From: Alkalihalobacillus sp. AL-G
GTDB taxonomy: Bacteria > Bacillota > Bacilli > Bacillales > Fictibacillaceae
Assembly: GCF_030643805.1 (NCBI RefSeq)
Contig: NZ_CP094656.1
Coordinates: forward strand, 930,001-994,000
DNA length: 64,000 bases
Reading direction: 5' to 3'
In this document: positions 1-8,444 of the stretch, piece after piece
Layout of the letters: every line of letters starts with the position of its first letter
How positions within the stretch are numbered: position 1 is the first letter of the stretch
Notes under the pieces: generated by a model
Database searches by the model: none
What the model was told of the DNA's origin: nothing
The model's input: the letters and a program-made list of their open reading frames with translations, nothing else
Program-made: the position numbers and the translations under genes

Positions 1-1091
1 CAGAGGATTATGAGCGTGCAGCAAAACTTCGAGACGAAGAAACGAAGATTCACGAACAGGCAGCGACTGCAGACTCAGGCAGTGGAAATACCGAAATCAA
101 GCTTGAAGACATCCAATTGCTCGTTGAAGAGAAAACGAGTATCCCGGTCCGTAAGCTGCAAAGCGACGAACAGAACAAGATGAAGCATTTCGCTGAACGT
201 CTTGGTGGTAGTGTCATCGGTCAAGATGCTGCGGTCGAAAAAGTGGCAAAAGCGATCCGCCGTAGTCGTGCCGGGTTGAAATCGAAAGTGCGTCCGATTG
301 GTGCATTCCTATTCGTCGGACCGACTGGTGTTGGTAAAACGGAGCTGACGAAAACGCTCGCAAAAGAATTGTTCGGATCAAAAGAATCATTGATTCGTCT
401 CGATATGAGTGAGTACATGGAGAAGCACTCTGTTTCTAAGCTGATCGGTTCCCCTCCAGGCTATGTTGGGCACGAGGAAGCCGGGCAGCTGACAGAACGT
501 GTTCGTCGTAACCCATACAGCATCATTCTGTTGGATGAAATTGAAAAAGCTCACCCAGATGTCCAGCATATGTTCCTTCAAATCATGGAAGACGGCCGTC
601 TGACCGACAGCCAAGGGCGCACAGTAAGCTTTAAAGATACGGTCATCATCATGACAAGTAATGCCGGTACAGGTGAGAAACGAATCAAGGTCGGTTTTGA
701 AAATGATACGAACGAAGCGGTTTCCATTTTAGAGAGCTTAAGTGCATACTTCAAGCCTGAATTTTTGAACCGTTTCGATGCAATCATTCCATTCAACGAA
801 TTGAATGAGGGTCATCTCGTTGAAATCGTTGACTTGATGCTTGATGATATCCGTGAAATGGTAGCAGATAGTGCACGAGAAATCGAAGTAACGGAAGCAG
901 CGAAAAAGCAAATTGCCCGACTCGGATATGATCCGCGATTCGGAGCACGTCCGATCCGACGCGTTTTACAGGAAAAAGTGGAAGATGGAATCGCAGATCT
1001 TCTTCTGGACGAAGAGGACGTCACCAAAATCGTAATTGATGTAGTTGATGAGGAAATCGTTGTACGAAAAGGGGTAAATGATCAAGAATAA
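1..1091 (+). CDS. clpE: ATP-dependent Clp protease ATP-binding subunit ClpE (3' part)
   Basis: AAA+ unfoldase of the Hsp100/Clp family that feeds substrates to the ClpP peptidase in the cytoplasm. The gene enters from the left edge: the frame is open from base 3, so the 5' end lies outside. Visible are a UVR-like helix (EDYERAAKLRDEE, bases 3-41), then the second ATPase module with Walker A GPTGVGKT, Walker B LLDEIEKAH, the sensor segment IIMTSNAG, and the C-terminal arginine-rich motif FGARPIRR. A UVR motif followed by this D2 module fits ClpE better than ClpB, which has no UVR motif; ClpC is the alternative. The C-terminus looks complete. No terminator follows: IS-derived sequence begins about 20 bp after the stop. 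In Bacillus clpE is usually CtsR-controlled, but its promoter is outside the window. Confidence 0.93.
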   Translation, partial: EDYERAAKLRDEETKIHEQAATADSGSGNTEIKLEDIQLLVEEKTSIPVRKLQSDEQNKMKHFAERLGGSVIGQDAAVEKVAKAIRRSRAGLKSKVRPIGAFLFVGPTGVGKTELTKTLAKELFGSKESLIRLDMSEYMEKHSVSKLIGSPPGYVGHEEAGQLTERVRRNPYSIILLDEIEKAHPDVQHMFLQIMEDGRLTDSQGRTVSFKDTVIIMTSNAGTGEKRIKVGFENDTNEAVSILESLSAYFKPEFLNRFDAIIPFNELNEGHLVEIVDLMLDDIREMVADSAREIEVTEAAKKQIARLGYDPRFGARPIRRVLQEKVEDGIADLLLDEEDVTKIVIDVVDEEIVVRKGVNDQE

Positions 1092-1111
1092 AGGATGTCT
1101 CAATTTTTAAA

Positions 1112-1177
1112 ATACCCTTTGTAACGGCCATTTTAAAAAAAGAGCTATGCGACACTCAGAAGATGATTCCTGTATTG
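1112..1177 (-). mobile_element. Remnant end of an IS3 element related to the adjacent IS copy
   Basis: This stretch aligns along its length, at roughly 80% by eye, with the orfB-side end of the IS that follows it (bases 1183-1247). Shared blocks include TTTTAAAAAA and AGAAGATGAT, and both reach CTGTATTG. The match resumes on the other side of the IS at 2650. It is therefore the outer end of an older, related element that was split by the newer insertion. It encodes nothing. Confidence 0.75.
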
Positions 1178-1215
1178 TAATCTGTACCCCTTGTAAAGGA
1201 CAATTTTAAAAAAGG

Positions 1216-2066
1216 CTAGGCTGCGTTAAGAAGATGATCTCTGTATTGAACGGGGGTCATCTTTTTCATATTCCATTGGTATCTATAGGAGTTGTAGTAT
1301 TTAATGGCAGTTTTTACTTCCCGTTTAAGATCTTTCAGTGTTTTACAGGATTTTATTTCAGCTAAATCTTTGAAATGACCAAAAAAGGATTCCTGTGGGG
1401 CGTTGTCCCAACAATTCCCCCTTCTGGACATGGACTGGCCCAGTCGATGTTTCTTCACCAACTTTTGATATACAGGGCTGGTATAATGACTCCCTTGATC
1501 AGAATGGATGTAGGCTCCTTTAGCCAGTTTAACCTTCCTATTCTTCTTTAACTTCTTAAGCGTGTCCATAGCGATGTCGAGCGTAATTCGATCCGAAACA
1601 TTATGGGCCAATACTTCATTGGTAGAGGCATCTATAATGGTTGATAAATAAGCCCTTTCCCCTTTCCCGAAGTAGAGATATGTGATGTCTGTAAGCAGCA
1701 CCTTATAAGGTACTTCCTGTTTGAACTCTCTGTTAAGCTGGTTCGAAACGACTTTGTGCTCCTGGGTGGCTTTCATAATACGCTTGTAAGGATTCGCTCT
1801 CCGGATAGGACATACAATGCCATACTTGTTCATGACTCTCCCGATTCTTTTAAGGTTATAGACAATATTAAATTGACCTGCCAGTATCATTTTAATTTGG
1901 CGGGCTCCTTTTTTACGGTTCTTAAAGTGAAAGGCTTTGAGAATAACATCCCGGACAACTTCATCCTTTTTCTCTTTTTCCCTTCTTCGCTTTACTTGTT
2001 TCGCTGAAAAATAGTTATAGAGCCTTGACGAGATACGCCTGCAGATTTACAAAGGTAAGTGATCAT
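1216..2066 (-). pseudogene. IS3 transposase OrfB, broken by a 1-bp deletion
   Basis: DDE integrase-type transposase catalytic subunit. Compared with the intact copy (24853-25704) the reading frame has lost one A: here the minus strand reads AAGGCTCTATAAC, the intact copy AAGGCTACTATAAC (around base 2021). The first 16 or so codons are thereby out of frame with the rest. The remaining frame encodes the catalytic core, with DITYL, IHSDQGSHY and the PQESFFGHFK segment holding the D-D-E residues. The span is 851 bp against 852 bp in the intact copy. An OrfAB fusion cannot be made from this copy, so it should move only if transposase is supplied by copy 2. Confidence 0.93.
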
Positions 2067-2131
2067 GTTTTTTAACTTATATTTCTCAATGATGTATCGA
2101 ATGAGGACGAACTTCTGATCAGCTGATAAGA

Positions 2132-2551
2132 TCAGTTCTTTTTCTTTAGCCCCCTTTCGGCGAACTTTATCTTTTTTAGCAATTCGTTCTCTGCTTTCAA
2201 TAAATTATTTTCCGCCTCTAACCTTGCATATTTTTCTTCATTGGAAAGTTCTCTTTTCCTTGGTCTTCCTGATTGTCCTCTTCTTGCATCCTGAAGTCCC
2301 AGTGCTCCATTTTTACGATAGGCTTTCCCCCACCTTTCAGCAGAACATTTAATACGTCTAGTTCCAATAATCTCTGTATCAAACCCGTACTCTTCAAAAA
2401 TCTCTCTAGAGAATTTCCCACGTTCCTTTTGAACAATAAACAGCTGCTTGAATTCATCAGTATAGGTGATGGCTTTTGAAGTAACGGACTTAACATAAGG
2501 ATTTTTTGATAATAGTTCGATCTCTTTTTTTGTGAAGCATTTTTTACTCAT
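2132..2551 (-). CDS. IS3-family transposase OrfA (copy 1)
   Basis: 139-residue DNA-binding subunit, identical in protein sequence to OrfA of copy 2 (24368-24787). It has two helix-turn-helix segments (about residues 25-60 and 65-95), an R/K-rich linker (GRPRKRE) and a C-terminal leucine-zipper-like coiled coil (EAENNLLKAENELLKK) for multimerisation. The coiled coil ends at the A6G slippery heptamer where ribosomes slip -1 to make OrfAB. In this copy the fusion is destroyed downstream by the 1-bp deletion in orfB, so OrfA alone is expected; OrfA alone often acts as an inhibitor of transposition in this family. The start is ATG, with GGGATGGGAG upstream as a weak ribosome binding site. Confidence 0.95.
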   Translation of the reverse strand: MSKKCFTKKEIELLSKNPYVKSVTSKAITYTDEFKQLFIVQKERGKFSREIFEEYGFDTEIIGTRRIKCSAERWGKAYRKNGALGLQDARRGQSGRPRKRELSNEEKYARLEAENNLLKAENELLKKIKFAERGLKKKN

Positions 2552-2649
2552 GTGTGTTCTCCCATCCCATTTTTCACTCTAATTGTACACAAAAAGACCC
2601 TGCAGAGTAGACCTTTTTTTAATGTGTCTACTCTACAGGGTACAGTTTA

Positions 2650-2715
2650 TTGAACAGGGGTCATCTTCTTTTTATTCCATTGATTACTATAATTGATTGT
2701 TATTTTTTAAAAAAG
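2650..2715 (-). mobile_element. Continuation of the IS remnant interrupted by IS copy 1
   Basis: Bases 2650-2715 (TTGAACAGGGGTCATCTTC...) align with the interior of the IS just past its orfB stop (bases 1245-1300: TTGAACGGGGGTCATC...ATTCCATTGGTA). They continue the alignment that stops at 1177, which places copy 1 inside the 3' end of a related, decayed element. Similarity fades after about 2715. Confidence 0.65.
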
Positions 2716-2960
2716 AAATTCTACTAATAAAGATTTTTGAATATCCCAAATGACAGCGGACCTAAAGGACTATTTCTAAATACTTCTGTGGGTCCGTTTC
2801 AAACGGACCTTATTAATATAGTATGGAAATATAAGGTTACTTATTTGAAAATACTTAATCCTAGCTTAACCATAACCAATCGTAGGGGAGCACAAACTAA
2901 TCACACCCAATGGTTAGAAGAGGCCGGTTAAGTCAAGGAAGAAAAGATAGGAGAGTTTTT
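2716..2960. other. Intergenic stretch without a convincing gene
   Basis: About 245 bp between the IS remnant and the next gene. A short perfect inverted repeat (GGTCCGTTTCAAACGGACC, 2791-2809) could be a weak hairpin but lacks a long T run. A 64-codon open frame (2737-2931) has no ribosome binding site and an atypical composition, so it is not called. Confidence 0.4.
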
Positions 2961-3560
2961 ATGCTTGAAAAGAAAGTAAACATTCCCAATTTTAGTCACC
3001 AATTACAGCTTTCACGTAAATTGGTATTGGCAGGATATGCTGTATTCATTTGGTCAATAGCCTATATGTTGCCACATCTTTATTGGGCTTTAGGCGGCAC
3101 AGTTGGTTTGTCGCTGCTAAAGCCATCTATTGCCGAGTTATCTTATTGGGAAATGATCAATTGGGTAGCATCTGTATTCCTCACAGCGGCGGGACTCCTC
3201 GGTATTGCATTTATTTATCTTAGGAATCAAATGGTCATTAGGTGCTTGCTGCTCGCGATAGCCTTGATTGGATGCTCGATAGCGACCTCCCATGGTATTT
3301 ATGGGATCTTCTACCGAATTTTTCAAATTACAGGTGTTGTAACGGTGGAATCGGGTCCGTTTATTGCTGAGGAACATACTTTTGTGTGGTCGGATCTTTT
3401 ATTATTCGAACCATGGTTTATGATCGAGGGTATACTGCTAGGAATCCTTGGTTGGTGTTACATTAATAAGCCACGCAACAGACGAATCTGGTTGACCCTC
3501 TGTACGATCGGTATACTGATCGGTTTAATTTCAGGTCTCTTGGGTGTTCGATTTGCGTAA
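2961..3560 (+). CDS. DUF3995-like integral membrane protein
   Basis: 199-residue polytopic membrane protein of unknown function. The start is the ATG at 2961, preceded by GATAGGAGAG; an upstream in-frame start at 2910 has no ribosome binding site. Hydrophobic segments lie at about residues 20-40, 60-85, 90-115, 145-165 and 175-197, giving about five membrane spans. The segment YMLPHLYWALGG near the first span resembles the conserved HxYWALGG pattern of DUF3995 proteins of Bacillus. It stands alone, between an IS and a fossil IS end. The family assignment comes from memory of that pattern and needs a profile search. Confidence 0.7.
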   Translation: MLEKKVNIPNFSHQLQLSRKLVLAGYAVFIWSIAYMLPHLYWALGGTVGLSLLKPSIAELSYWEMINWVASVFLTAAGLLGIAFIYLRNQMVIRCLLLAIALIGCSIATSHGIYGIFYRIFQITGVVTVESGPFIAEEHTFVWSDLLLFEPWFMIEGILLGILGWCYINKPRNRRIWLTLCTIGILIGLISGLLGVRFA

Positions 3561-3639
3561 TTACCTGGATCACCCTTTAAAATTGCATCAACAATGTGAT
3601 TCACCTTTAATGTTCACAGGGTTTTATCCCAGCTATACC

Positions 3640-3725
3640 TTTGAAAAGACCTGCAGGGTAGACTTTTTTAAAATGTCTACTCTGCAGGGTGCAGTTTTAT
3701 TAGGAGTCATCCTTTTTATTACCAC
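3640..3725 (-). mobile_element. Fossil IS end resembling the orfA-side junction of IS copy 1
   Basis: The sequence AAGACCTGCAGGGTAGAC - T-rich spacer - GTCTACTCTGCAGGGTGCAG is a diverged copy of the hairpin and inverted repeat at the orfA end of IS copy 1 (2596-2645). The resemblance continues beyond the IS end into TTATT..AGGAGTCATCCTTTTTATT, matching the host remnant at 2649-2680. This is a second, older instance of the same IS-into-remnant junction. Confidence 0.6.
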
Positions 3726-3755
3726 ATAGGCTCTTCTTCATTACTCAGTTCCACC

Positions 3756-4013
3756 TTATAAGGGATAAAAGCGATTACGATAGATTCCAATAAAAAGTAC
3801 GGTTGAAGCGCCGAATGAGCTCAGAGGTGTCCCTAAAGGAAGAGGAATGATCCCCAAAAGCGAAAGATTATTCCGCGACTTTGCAGATAGGAATTGTTTC
3901 TTCTTGCAGTACGGACAAATCCTTTTGCGTATTTTGAACAGATTGATAATAGTTTGTTTCCAAGTCCATTTCCGATTGCAATTTGTTTTGACATGCGGGA
4001 ATGAATCATTCAC
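3756..4013 (-). pseudogene. Decayed cxxc_20_cxxc-type zinc-ribbon membrane protein
   Basis: The frame encodes NCNRKWTWKQTI, then CPYCKKKQFLSAKSR, then a hydrophobic tail. This is the layout of the short cxxc_20_cxxc (TIGR04104-type) proteins, which have two CXXC pairs about 20 residues apart and C-terminal membrane spans. Here the first pair has lost one cysteine (KTNC instead of CxxC). No ATG lies in frame: an ATG at the expected place (CGCATGTCAAAAC on the minus strand) is in another frame, suggesting a small indel near the start. A GTG at 4013, overlapping the permease gene by 8 bp, could still start an 85-residue product. I read it as a damaged gene; a translationally coupled variant is possible. 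Confidence 0.5.
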
Positions 4014-4746
4014 TGCTCCAACGGAAGAATTTTGATGCGAGAATAGTTGAGACGACGGCAATACCAAGAAGGACACTTACTTCAAGGCCATAATCCCAGA
4101 TCGGCCCTTGTGTCCATGTTCCACGCAACAATTCAATCGTATAATAGAGCGGCAAGATTTTCGATACATACTGCAGCACCTCAGGCATCATTTCGAGAGG
4201 GAACGTCGCGCCAGACAGAAACAGCATCAGATTTAAAAACAATGTGCTGATCGCCGCTGCCGTCTGCGTATTTTTTGCAAGTGAAGTCAAAAACAAGGCA
4301 AACGGGAAAAAACAAAGAATACTGATCAAAAGTGCAACTAACGTGCTACCGATGTATTCAGGCAATGTAAGGTCGTACATGAGCATTCCGAAAACCATAA
4401 GAAGCACGGCTGATATTGCAAAGATTACTGTTCCCTGAACCGTATGGGCCATCAGGATTTTCCATGGCTGAAGCGGCGTGGATTGATAACGGCGTAAGAC
4501 ACCTGTTTCCCGATAGTTTGTAAGTACCGTTCCGAGCGTAAAGAACGACGTCGTTACAATATTAACGCCGATCCAGGACGGTACGTACAGCTCTGCAAAC
4601 GTTCTGCCACCCATTTGACTCCCGGTGAACATCGATCCGAACAGCCAGATCATCAACACTGGAAAAAGGAACGTCCAGAACACACTCAATCGATCCCTGA
4701 AAAACATCTTCGTTTCAAGTCGTGCTAGCTTTACAAGTGCCGTCAT
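4006..4746 (-). CDS. ABC-2 type transporter permease
   Basis: 246-residue membrane subunit of an ABC exporter. After a short cytoplasmic start (KLARLETKMFFRDRLSVFW, typical of ABC-2 permeases) it has six predicted spans, at about residues 23-42, 58-80, 105-128, 137-160, 168-188 and 220-240. The signature around YRETGVLRRYQSTPL fits the YhaP/DrrB-like subfamily. Its ATG overlaps the stop of the ATPase gene upstream by 4 bp, so the two are translated together. The substrate cannot be told from sequence; drugs, bacteriocins or lipids are common for this family. Confidence 0.9.
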   Translation of the reverse strand: MTALVKLARLETKMFFRDRLSVFWTFLFPVLMIWLFGSMFTGSQMGGRTFAELYVPSWIGVNIVTTSFFTLGTVLTNYRETGVLRRYQSTPLQPWKILMAHTVQGTVIFAISAVLLMVFGMLMYDLTLPEYIGSTLVALLISILCFFPFALFLTSLAKNTQTAAAISTLFLNLMLFLSGATFPLEMMPEVLQYVSKILPLYYTIELLRGTWTQGPIWDYGLEVSVLLGIAVVSTILASKFFRWSSE

Positions 4747-5654
4747 GCCGTTTCCTCCTTTTTTAGATAATGGACGAACAAATCATCAAGCGTGCCTTTT
4801 TCAAATTTGAAATTCCGAATCTCAATCTCTTTTTCATGACAATAGTTAAAAATATGGTAGGCAGTTTGTTGAAGCTTTTCACTGTAAACCTTGTACGTAT
4901 CATGATCATGCTCGACCCTTATAACGCTCGGAAGTGAAAGCAAACCATCGTAGTCGAACAAATCGCTTTGGAAGGACAGGTAATTGACGGTCATTTCGTC
5001 CAAAAGCTGACGAGGTGTATCCAATGCTTTTAGTTGTCCGCCATAAATCATTGCTACGCGGTCGCAAAGCTTTTCAGCTTCTTCCATATAATGAGTGGTA
5101 ACGACGATCGTACAGCCTTGTTCCTTTAACAGATGAATCATCGACCAAAGCTCCCGTCTCGCGTGTGGATCCAACCCCATACTCGGTTCATCGAGAAACA
5201 CGATTTCCGGCTGATGAAGAGTGGCTAGTGCAAGTGTCACTCGTTGTTTCCAACCACCCGACAAGTTTTCAAAGCTGTCATTCAGCTTTTCCTGTAAACC
5301 AAGTTGTTCGATTAAACCCCCTTTTTGCGAGTTGTTCGGATAAAAGGATTCAAATAAGTCGAGTGCCTCGCTTACCTTCATTTTTTTTGGGATTGAAGTC
5401 GCTTGAAATTGAACCCCGATCAGTTTGTTCAACTCCCGGAGCTGTCGACTAGGCTCCAAACCTAAAACATCTATTTTTCCATTGTCCGGTTTACGAATAC
5501 CTTCCAGCATTTCGATTGTAGTTGTTTTCCCTGCTCCATTCGGACCGATGATTCCGAAAACCTCACCTTTTTGAACCGTAAAGGAGATTCCTTGAACCGC
5601 CTTCGTATCACCGTACGATTTTGTTATATTGTCAACCTGTATGACTGTACTCAT
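4743..5654 (-). CDS. ABC transporter ATP-binding protein
   Basis: 303-residue ATPase that powers the permease encoded just downstream. Walker A GPNGAGKTT (about residues 38-46), Q-loop region VGVQFQATSIP, ABC signature NLSGGWKQRV, Walker B IVFLDEPSMGLD and the H-loop VTTHYMEEAE are all present, so it should be active. A C-terminal extension of about 80 residues is typical of DrrA/CcmA-like ATPases. The ribosome binding site TAGGAGGGT sits 7 nt before the ATG. It is transcribed divergently from pxpBCA; no nearby gene suggests a substrate. Confidence 0.93.
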   Translation of the reverse strand: MSTVIQVDNITKSYGDTKAVQGISFTVQKGEVFGIIGPNGAGKTTTIEMLEGIRKPDNGKIDVLGLEPSRQLRELNKLIGVQFQATSIPKKMKVSEALDLFESFYPNNSQKGGLIEQLGLQEKLNDSFENLSGGWKQRVTLALATLHQPEIVFLDEPSMGLDPHARRELWSMIHLLKEQGCTIVVTTHYMEEAEKLCDRVAMIYGGQLKALDTPRQLLDEMTVNYLSFQSDLFDYDGLLSLPSVIRVEHDHDTYKVYSEKLQQTAYHIFNYCHEKEIEIRNFKFEKGTLDDLFVHYLKKEETA

Positions 5655-5879
5655 GTTCCGTACCCTCCTAGACTAAGTCAAATACTTTTTATGTTTACGC
5701 GAATAAATAGAAAAGGTTTCATGATGATATTGGAGGTATTCAGAAAATGCAGCTATTCCAGAACATCCTTTATTACAGGATGAGGGAATCATACGCTTTT
5801 AAATTATGGTATCGTATTATTACAACCAACTATTTCAACTTTCGAAAAATTCAACATCAGCTGGAAAGGGTGAGTGGAT

Positions 5880-6584
5880 ATGGATATAAAACTGATTCCA
5901 ATAGGAGATACGGCAGTTACGCTTCATTTCGGATCGAAAATCAATGAGAAAACAGGCAACCGAATCCAGTCGTTTACTAGCTTATTAATTCAACAATCCT
6001 ACTCCTGGCTCATTGAATTTGTTCCTGCTTATACGACGGTGACGATCTACTACGATCCTATAAATCTGATGGAAAAGGGTAAGTCACCTTTTTCCTATAT
6101 AAAACAAACACTTCAGGACCTTGCGGATAAAATTAAAGACGAAAGCAATACAAATGCAAGAACCATCGAGATTCCTGTCTGTTATGGAGAAGATTATGGA
6201 CCCGATTTGGAGCACGTTGCAACATCCAACAAGCTGTCAAAAGAGCAAGTGATCGATCTTCATAGCAACAGCAACTACCGCGTGTATATGCTTGGATTTA
6301 CACCGGGGTTCCCCTATATCGGAGGACTGGATGAAGCACTTGCAACTCCACGTAAACAAACACCAGCTTCCCGGATTCCGGAGGGGTCAGTAGGGATTGC
6401 TGGCCATCAGACAGGTATTTACCCGAATGAATCGCCTGGAGGCTGGCAAATCATCGGCCGAACTCCACTGAAATTATTTAAAGCGGTCCACAAACCGCCA
6501 ACTCTTTTACAAGCAGGAGACCGAGTTCGATTCCGTTCCATTACTGAGCAGGAGTTTCTAGCATTGAAGGAGGATGAGCGATGA
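5880..6584 (+). CDS. pxpB: 5-oxoprolinase subunit PxpB (KipI-like)
   Basis: Subunit of the ATP-dependent PxpABC 5-oxoprolinase, which opens 5-oxoproline (pyroglutamate) to glutamate in the cytoplasm. The 234-residue protein starts IKLIPIGDTAVTLHFG and contains the conserved GFTPGFPYIGGL and GSVGIAGHQTGIYP blocks of the allophanate-hydrolase subunit 1 / KipI family. I chose the ATG at 5880 because AAAGGGTGA lies 8 nt before it; the GTG at 5874 is too close. It overlaps pxpC by 4 bp (ATGA). In B. subtilis the homologue KipI was first named as an inhibitor of kinase KinA; the gene set here points to oxoprolinase. Confidence 0.93.
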   Translation: MDIKLIPIGDTAVTLHFGSKINEKTGNRIQSFTSLLIQQSYSWLIEFVPAYTTVTIYYDPINLMEKGKSPFSYIKQTLQDLADKIKDESNTNARTIEIPVCYGEDYGPDLEHVATSNKLSKEQVIDLHSNSNYRVYMLGFTPGFPYIGGLDEALATPRKQTPASRIPEGSVGIAGHQTGIYPNESPGGWQIIGRTPLKLFKAVHKPPTLLQAGDRVRFRSITEQEFLALKEDER

Positions 6585-7588
6585 TTACGATTGTTCAGCC
6601 TGGGCTTTTTACGACGATTCAAGATAAAGGTAGAGTAGGCTTTCAAAAATTCGGTGTTCCGGTGAGTGGGGCTATGGACATTGATGCGCATCGAATCGCA
6701 AACCTGCTCGTTGGGAACGATGAAAACTCAGCGACCATAGAAATGACGATTCAAGGCACCGAGATGAAACTCGAACAGGATGCACTCGTCGCTTTTTTCG
6801 GAAGAGGACCGACTTTACGTACAAATAGTCGCGAACTGCCGCATGGAAGACCGCACTTCCTGTCAAAAGGATCAATTGTCAAACATGCCTTTACCGGAAG
6901 TGGAGCAAGAAGCTATATGGCGGTGGCAGGTGGAATCAATGTACCGATCATTATGGACAGCCGCTCCACCTACACAAGAGCATCATTTGGAGGTCATGAA
7001 GGGCGCCGATTAGCCAAGGGGGACCAGCTGGAGATCGGGAAACTGACAACTGAACAAGAGAAAATCCTACAATTTATAAAAGAAACAGGCACGGACCATC
7101 TAGTTACTTGGTTCGTTCCGTCCCAGTTTTTCGACTCGGATGTACCGAACAACACGATCCAAATAATCAAAAATGAACAGCTCGAGACCTTTACTATAGA
7201 GAGTCAAAACGCTCTTTTAGCTCGTCCATTTACGGTAACATCACAATCCGACCGTATGGGGTACCGCCTCGAAGGTGCAGAACTGTCAAAGAAAAGCAGT
7301 AAAAATGAGATTTCCTCTGCTGTTCCATTTGGGACGATTCAAGTTCCCCCTGACGGTAACCCAATCATTTTACTTGCAGATCGGCAGACGACAGGAGGTT
7401 ATCCCATAATCGGATACACGGCAAGCATCGATCGCCATAAGCTTGCACAAATGAAGCCCGGGGACAAATTATACTTCGAATCGATTGATGTAGAAGAAGC
7501 TCAGGAACAATTTTTCTTAAAAGAAGAGGCGATACGTCAGGTGAAAGCGGGTATTAAATTACGCTTGAAAGGATTGAAGAAGAAATGA
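6581..7588 (+). CDS. pxpC: 5-oxoprolinase subunit PxpC (KipA-like)
   Basis: 335-residue biotin-dependent-carboxyltransferase-like / allophanate hydrolase subunit 2 family protein, partner of PxpB in 5-oxoprolinase. Family hallmarks are the N-terminal [27 protein letters not shown]-type block (residues 6-32), GGxxxPxxxxSRSTY at about residues 108-125, and the late [10 protein letters not shown] and [10 protein letters not shown] segments. Start and stop overlap both neighbours by 4 bp, so pxpB, pxpC and pxpA are tightly coupled and probably made in equal amounts. Confidence 0.94.
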   Translation: MITIVQPGLFTTIQDKGRVGFQKFGVPVSGAMDIDAHRIANLLVGNDENSATIEMTIQGTEMKLEQDALVAFFGRGPTLRTNSRELPHGRPHFLSKGSIVKHAFTGSGARSYMAVAGGINVPIIMDSRSTYTRASFGGHEGRRLAKGDQLEIGKLTTEQEKILQFIKETGTDHLVTWFVPSQFFDSDVPNNTIQIIKNEQLETFTIESQNALLARPFTVTSQSDRMGYRLEGAELSKKSSKNEISSAVPFGTIQVPPDGNPIILLADRQTTGGYPIIGYTASIDRHKLAQMKPGDKLYFESIDVEEAQEQFFLKEEAIRQVKAGIKLRLKGLKKK

Positions 7589-8337
7589 AAATCGACTTGA
7601 ATTGCGATCTCGGCGAAAGCTTTGGTGCTTATAAAATCGGATCCGATGAACAAATATTAGATTACGTAACGTCCGTTAACATTGCTTGCGGTTTTCATGC
7701 TGGAGATCCTCCAACAATGAGAAAGACAGTCAAGTTAGCCCTCGAAAAAGGGGTGAAGGTTGGAGCACATCCAGGGCTTCCGGATTTGCAAGGGTTTGGC
7801 CGGCGAGAGATGGCAGTCACCCCAGATGAAGCATATGAATTCGTCGTTTATCAAATCGGTGCACTATCGGCCTTTGTAAAAGCAGAGGGCGGAATACTAC
7901 GTCATGTAAAGCCCCACGGTGCTCTATACAATATGGCTGCGAAAAACGAACAGCTTGCAGGAGCGATTGCTGAGGCGATTTATCATGTGGACCCGGCGCT
8001 GATCCTTTACGGACTTTCGAATAGTGTACTCATCCGGGCAGGTGAGTCGATCGGGCTAACAACTGCGAATGAGGTGTTTGCCGATCGAACCTATCAATCA
8101 GATTGTACACTAACTCCTCGTACACAACCGGAAGCCCTATTGATTGAGCAGGAAGCCGTCCTGAAGCAAGTCGTACGGATGGTGAAAGAACAAAAGGTTT
8201 GTTGTTTACAGGGGACAGATGTTGAAATCAAGGCAGATACGATCTGCATCCATGGAGACGGCCCGCACGCACTTGAATTCGCGAGATTCATAACAGATAG
8301 TCTACAAAAAGAAGGTATAGAAATCACACCGTTATAG
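7585..8337 (+). CDS. pxpA: 5-oxoprolinase subunit PxpA (LamB/YcsF family)
   Basis: 250-residue catalytic-family subunit of 5-oxoprolinase. It begins [14 protein letters not shown] and carries [22 protein letters not shown] and [10 protein letters not shown], all diagnostic of LamB/YcsF. The Asp, His and Glu residues that form the polar pocket in this deacetylase-like fold are present. It is the last gene of pxpBCA and is followed within 40 bp by a strong terminator. No oxoproline transporter (NRAMP-like YcsG) or kipR-type regulator is next to it, unlike in B. subtilis. Confidence 0.95.
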   Translation: MKIDLNCDLGESFGAYKIGSDEQILDYVTSVNIACGFHAGDPPTMRKTVKLALEKGVKVGAHPGLPDLQGFGRREMAVTPDEAYEFVVYQIGALSAFVKAEGGILRHVKPHGALYNMAAKNEQLAGAIAEAIYHVDPALILYGLSNSVLIRAGESIGLTTANEVFADRTYQSDCTLTPRTQPEALLIEQEAVLKQVVRMVKEQKVCCLQGTDVEIKADTICIHGDGPHALEFARFITDSLQKEGIEITPL

Positions 8338-8366
8338 TACCTTAAAAAAGGATCTATTCATTTACA

Positions 8367-8408
8367 AAAGCCCAATTTCTCTTTTATAACAATGAGAAAT
8401 TGGGCTTT
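8367..8408 (+). terminator. Rho-independent terminator of pxpBCA
   Basis: AAAGCCCAATTTCTC and GAGAAATTGGGCTTT form a perfect 15-bp stem around a 12-nt loop. Lying between convergent genes, it can also serve the AraC-type gene on the other strand. Confidence 0.9.
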
Positions 8409-8444
8409 ATAACAGAAAATCAAAGCAGCTTGATAAAAACAGCT

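Larger units (their letters stand above)
1178..2649 (-). mobile_element. IS3-family (IS150-group-like) insertion sequence, copy 1, transposase frameshifted
   Basis: 1472-bp element. Ends were set by comparison with the second copy (24270-25742): both copies share sequence exactly from TAAACTGTACCC at the orfA end to GGGTACAGATTA at the orfB end. The terminal inverted repeat is TAA(A/T)CTGTACCC. A 3-bp target duplication TTG flanks it (1175-1177 and 2650-2652), as expected for IS3 elements. Just inside the orfA end is a long hairpin (CCCTGCAGAGTAGAC...GTCTACTCTACAGGG) that could block read-through from outside. This copy is one base shorter than copy 2; the missing base frameshifts orfB. Sequence on both sides is a remnant of a related element. 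Confidence 0.95.

Noticed and set aside
2737-2931. 64-codon frame upstream of the DUF3995-like gene
   Set aside because: No ribosome binding site, and it includes a palindrome; it overlaps the leader of the next gene.
8094-8327. Minus-strand frames inside pxpA and other real genes
   Set aside because: They are antisense shadows of well-supported genes and have no ribosome binding sites.
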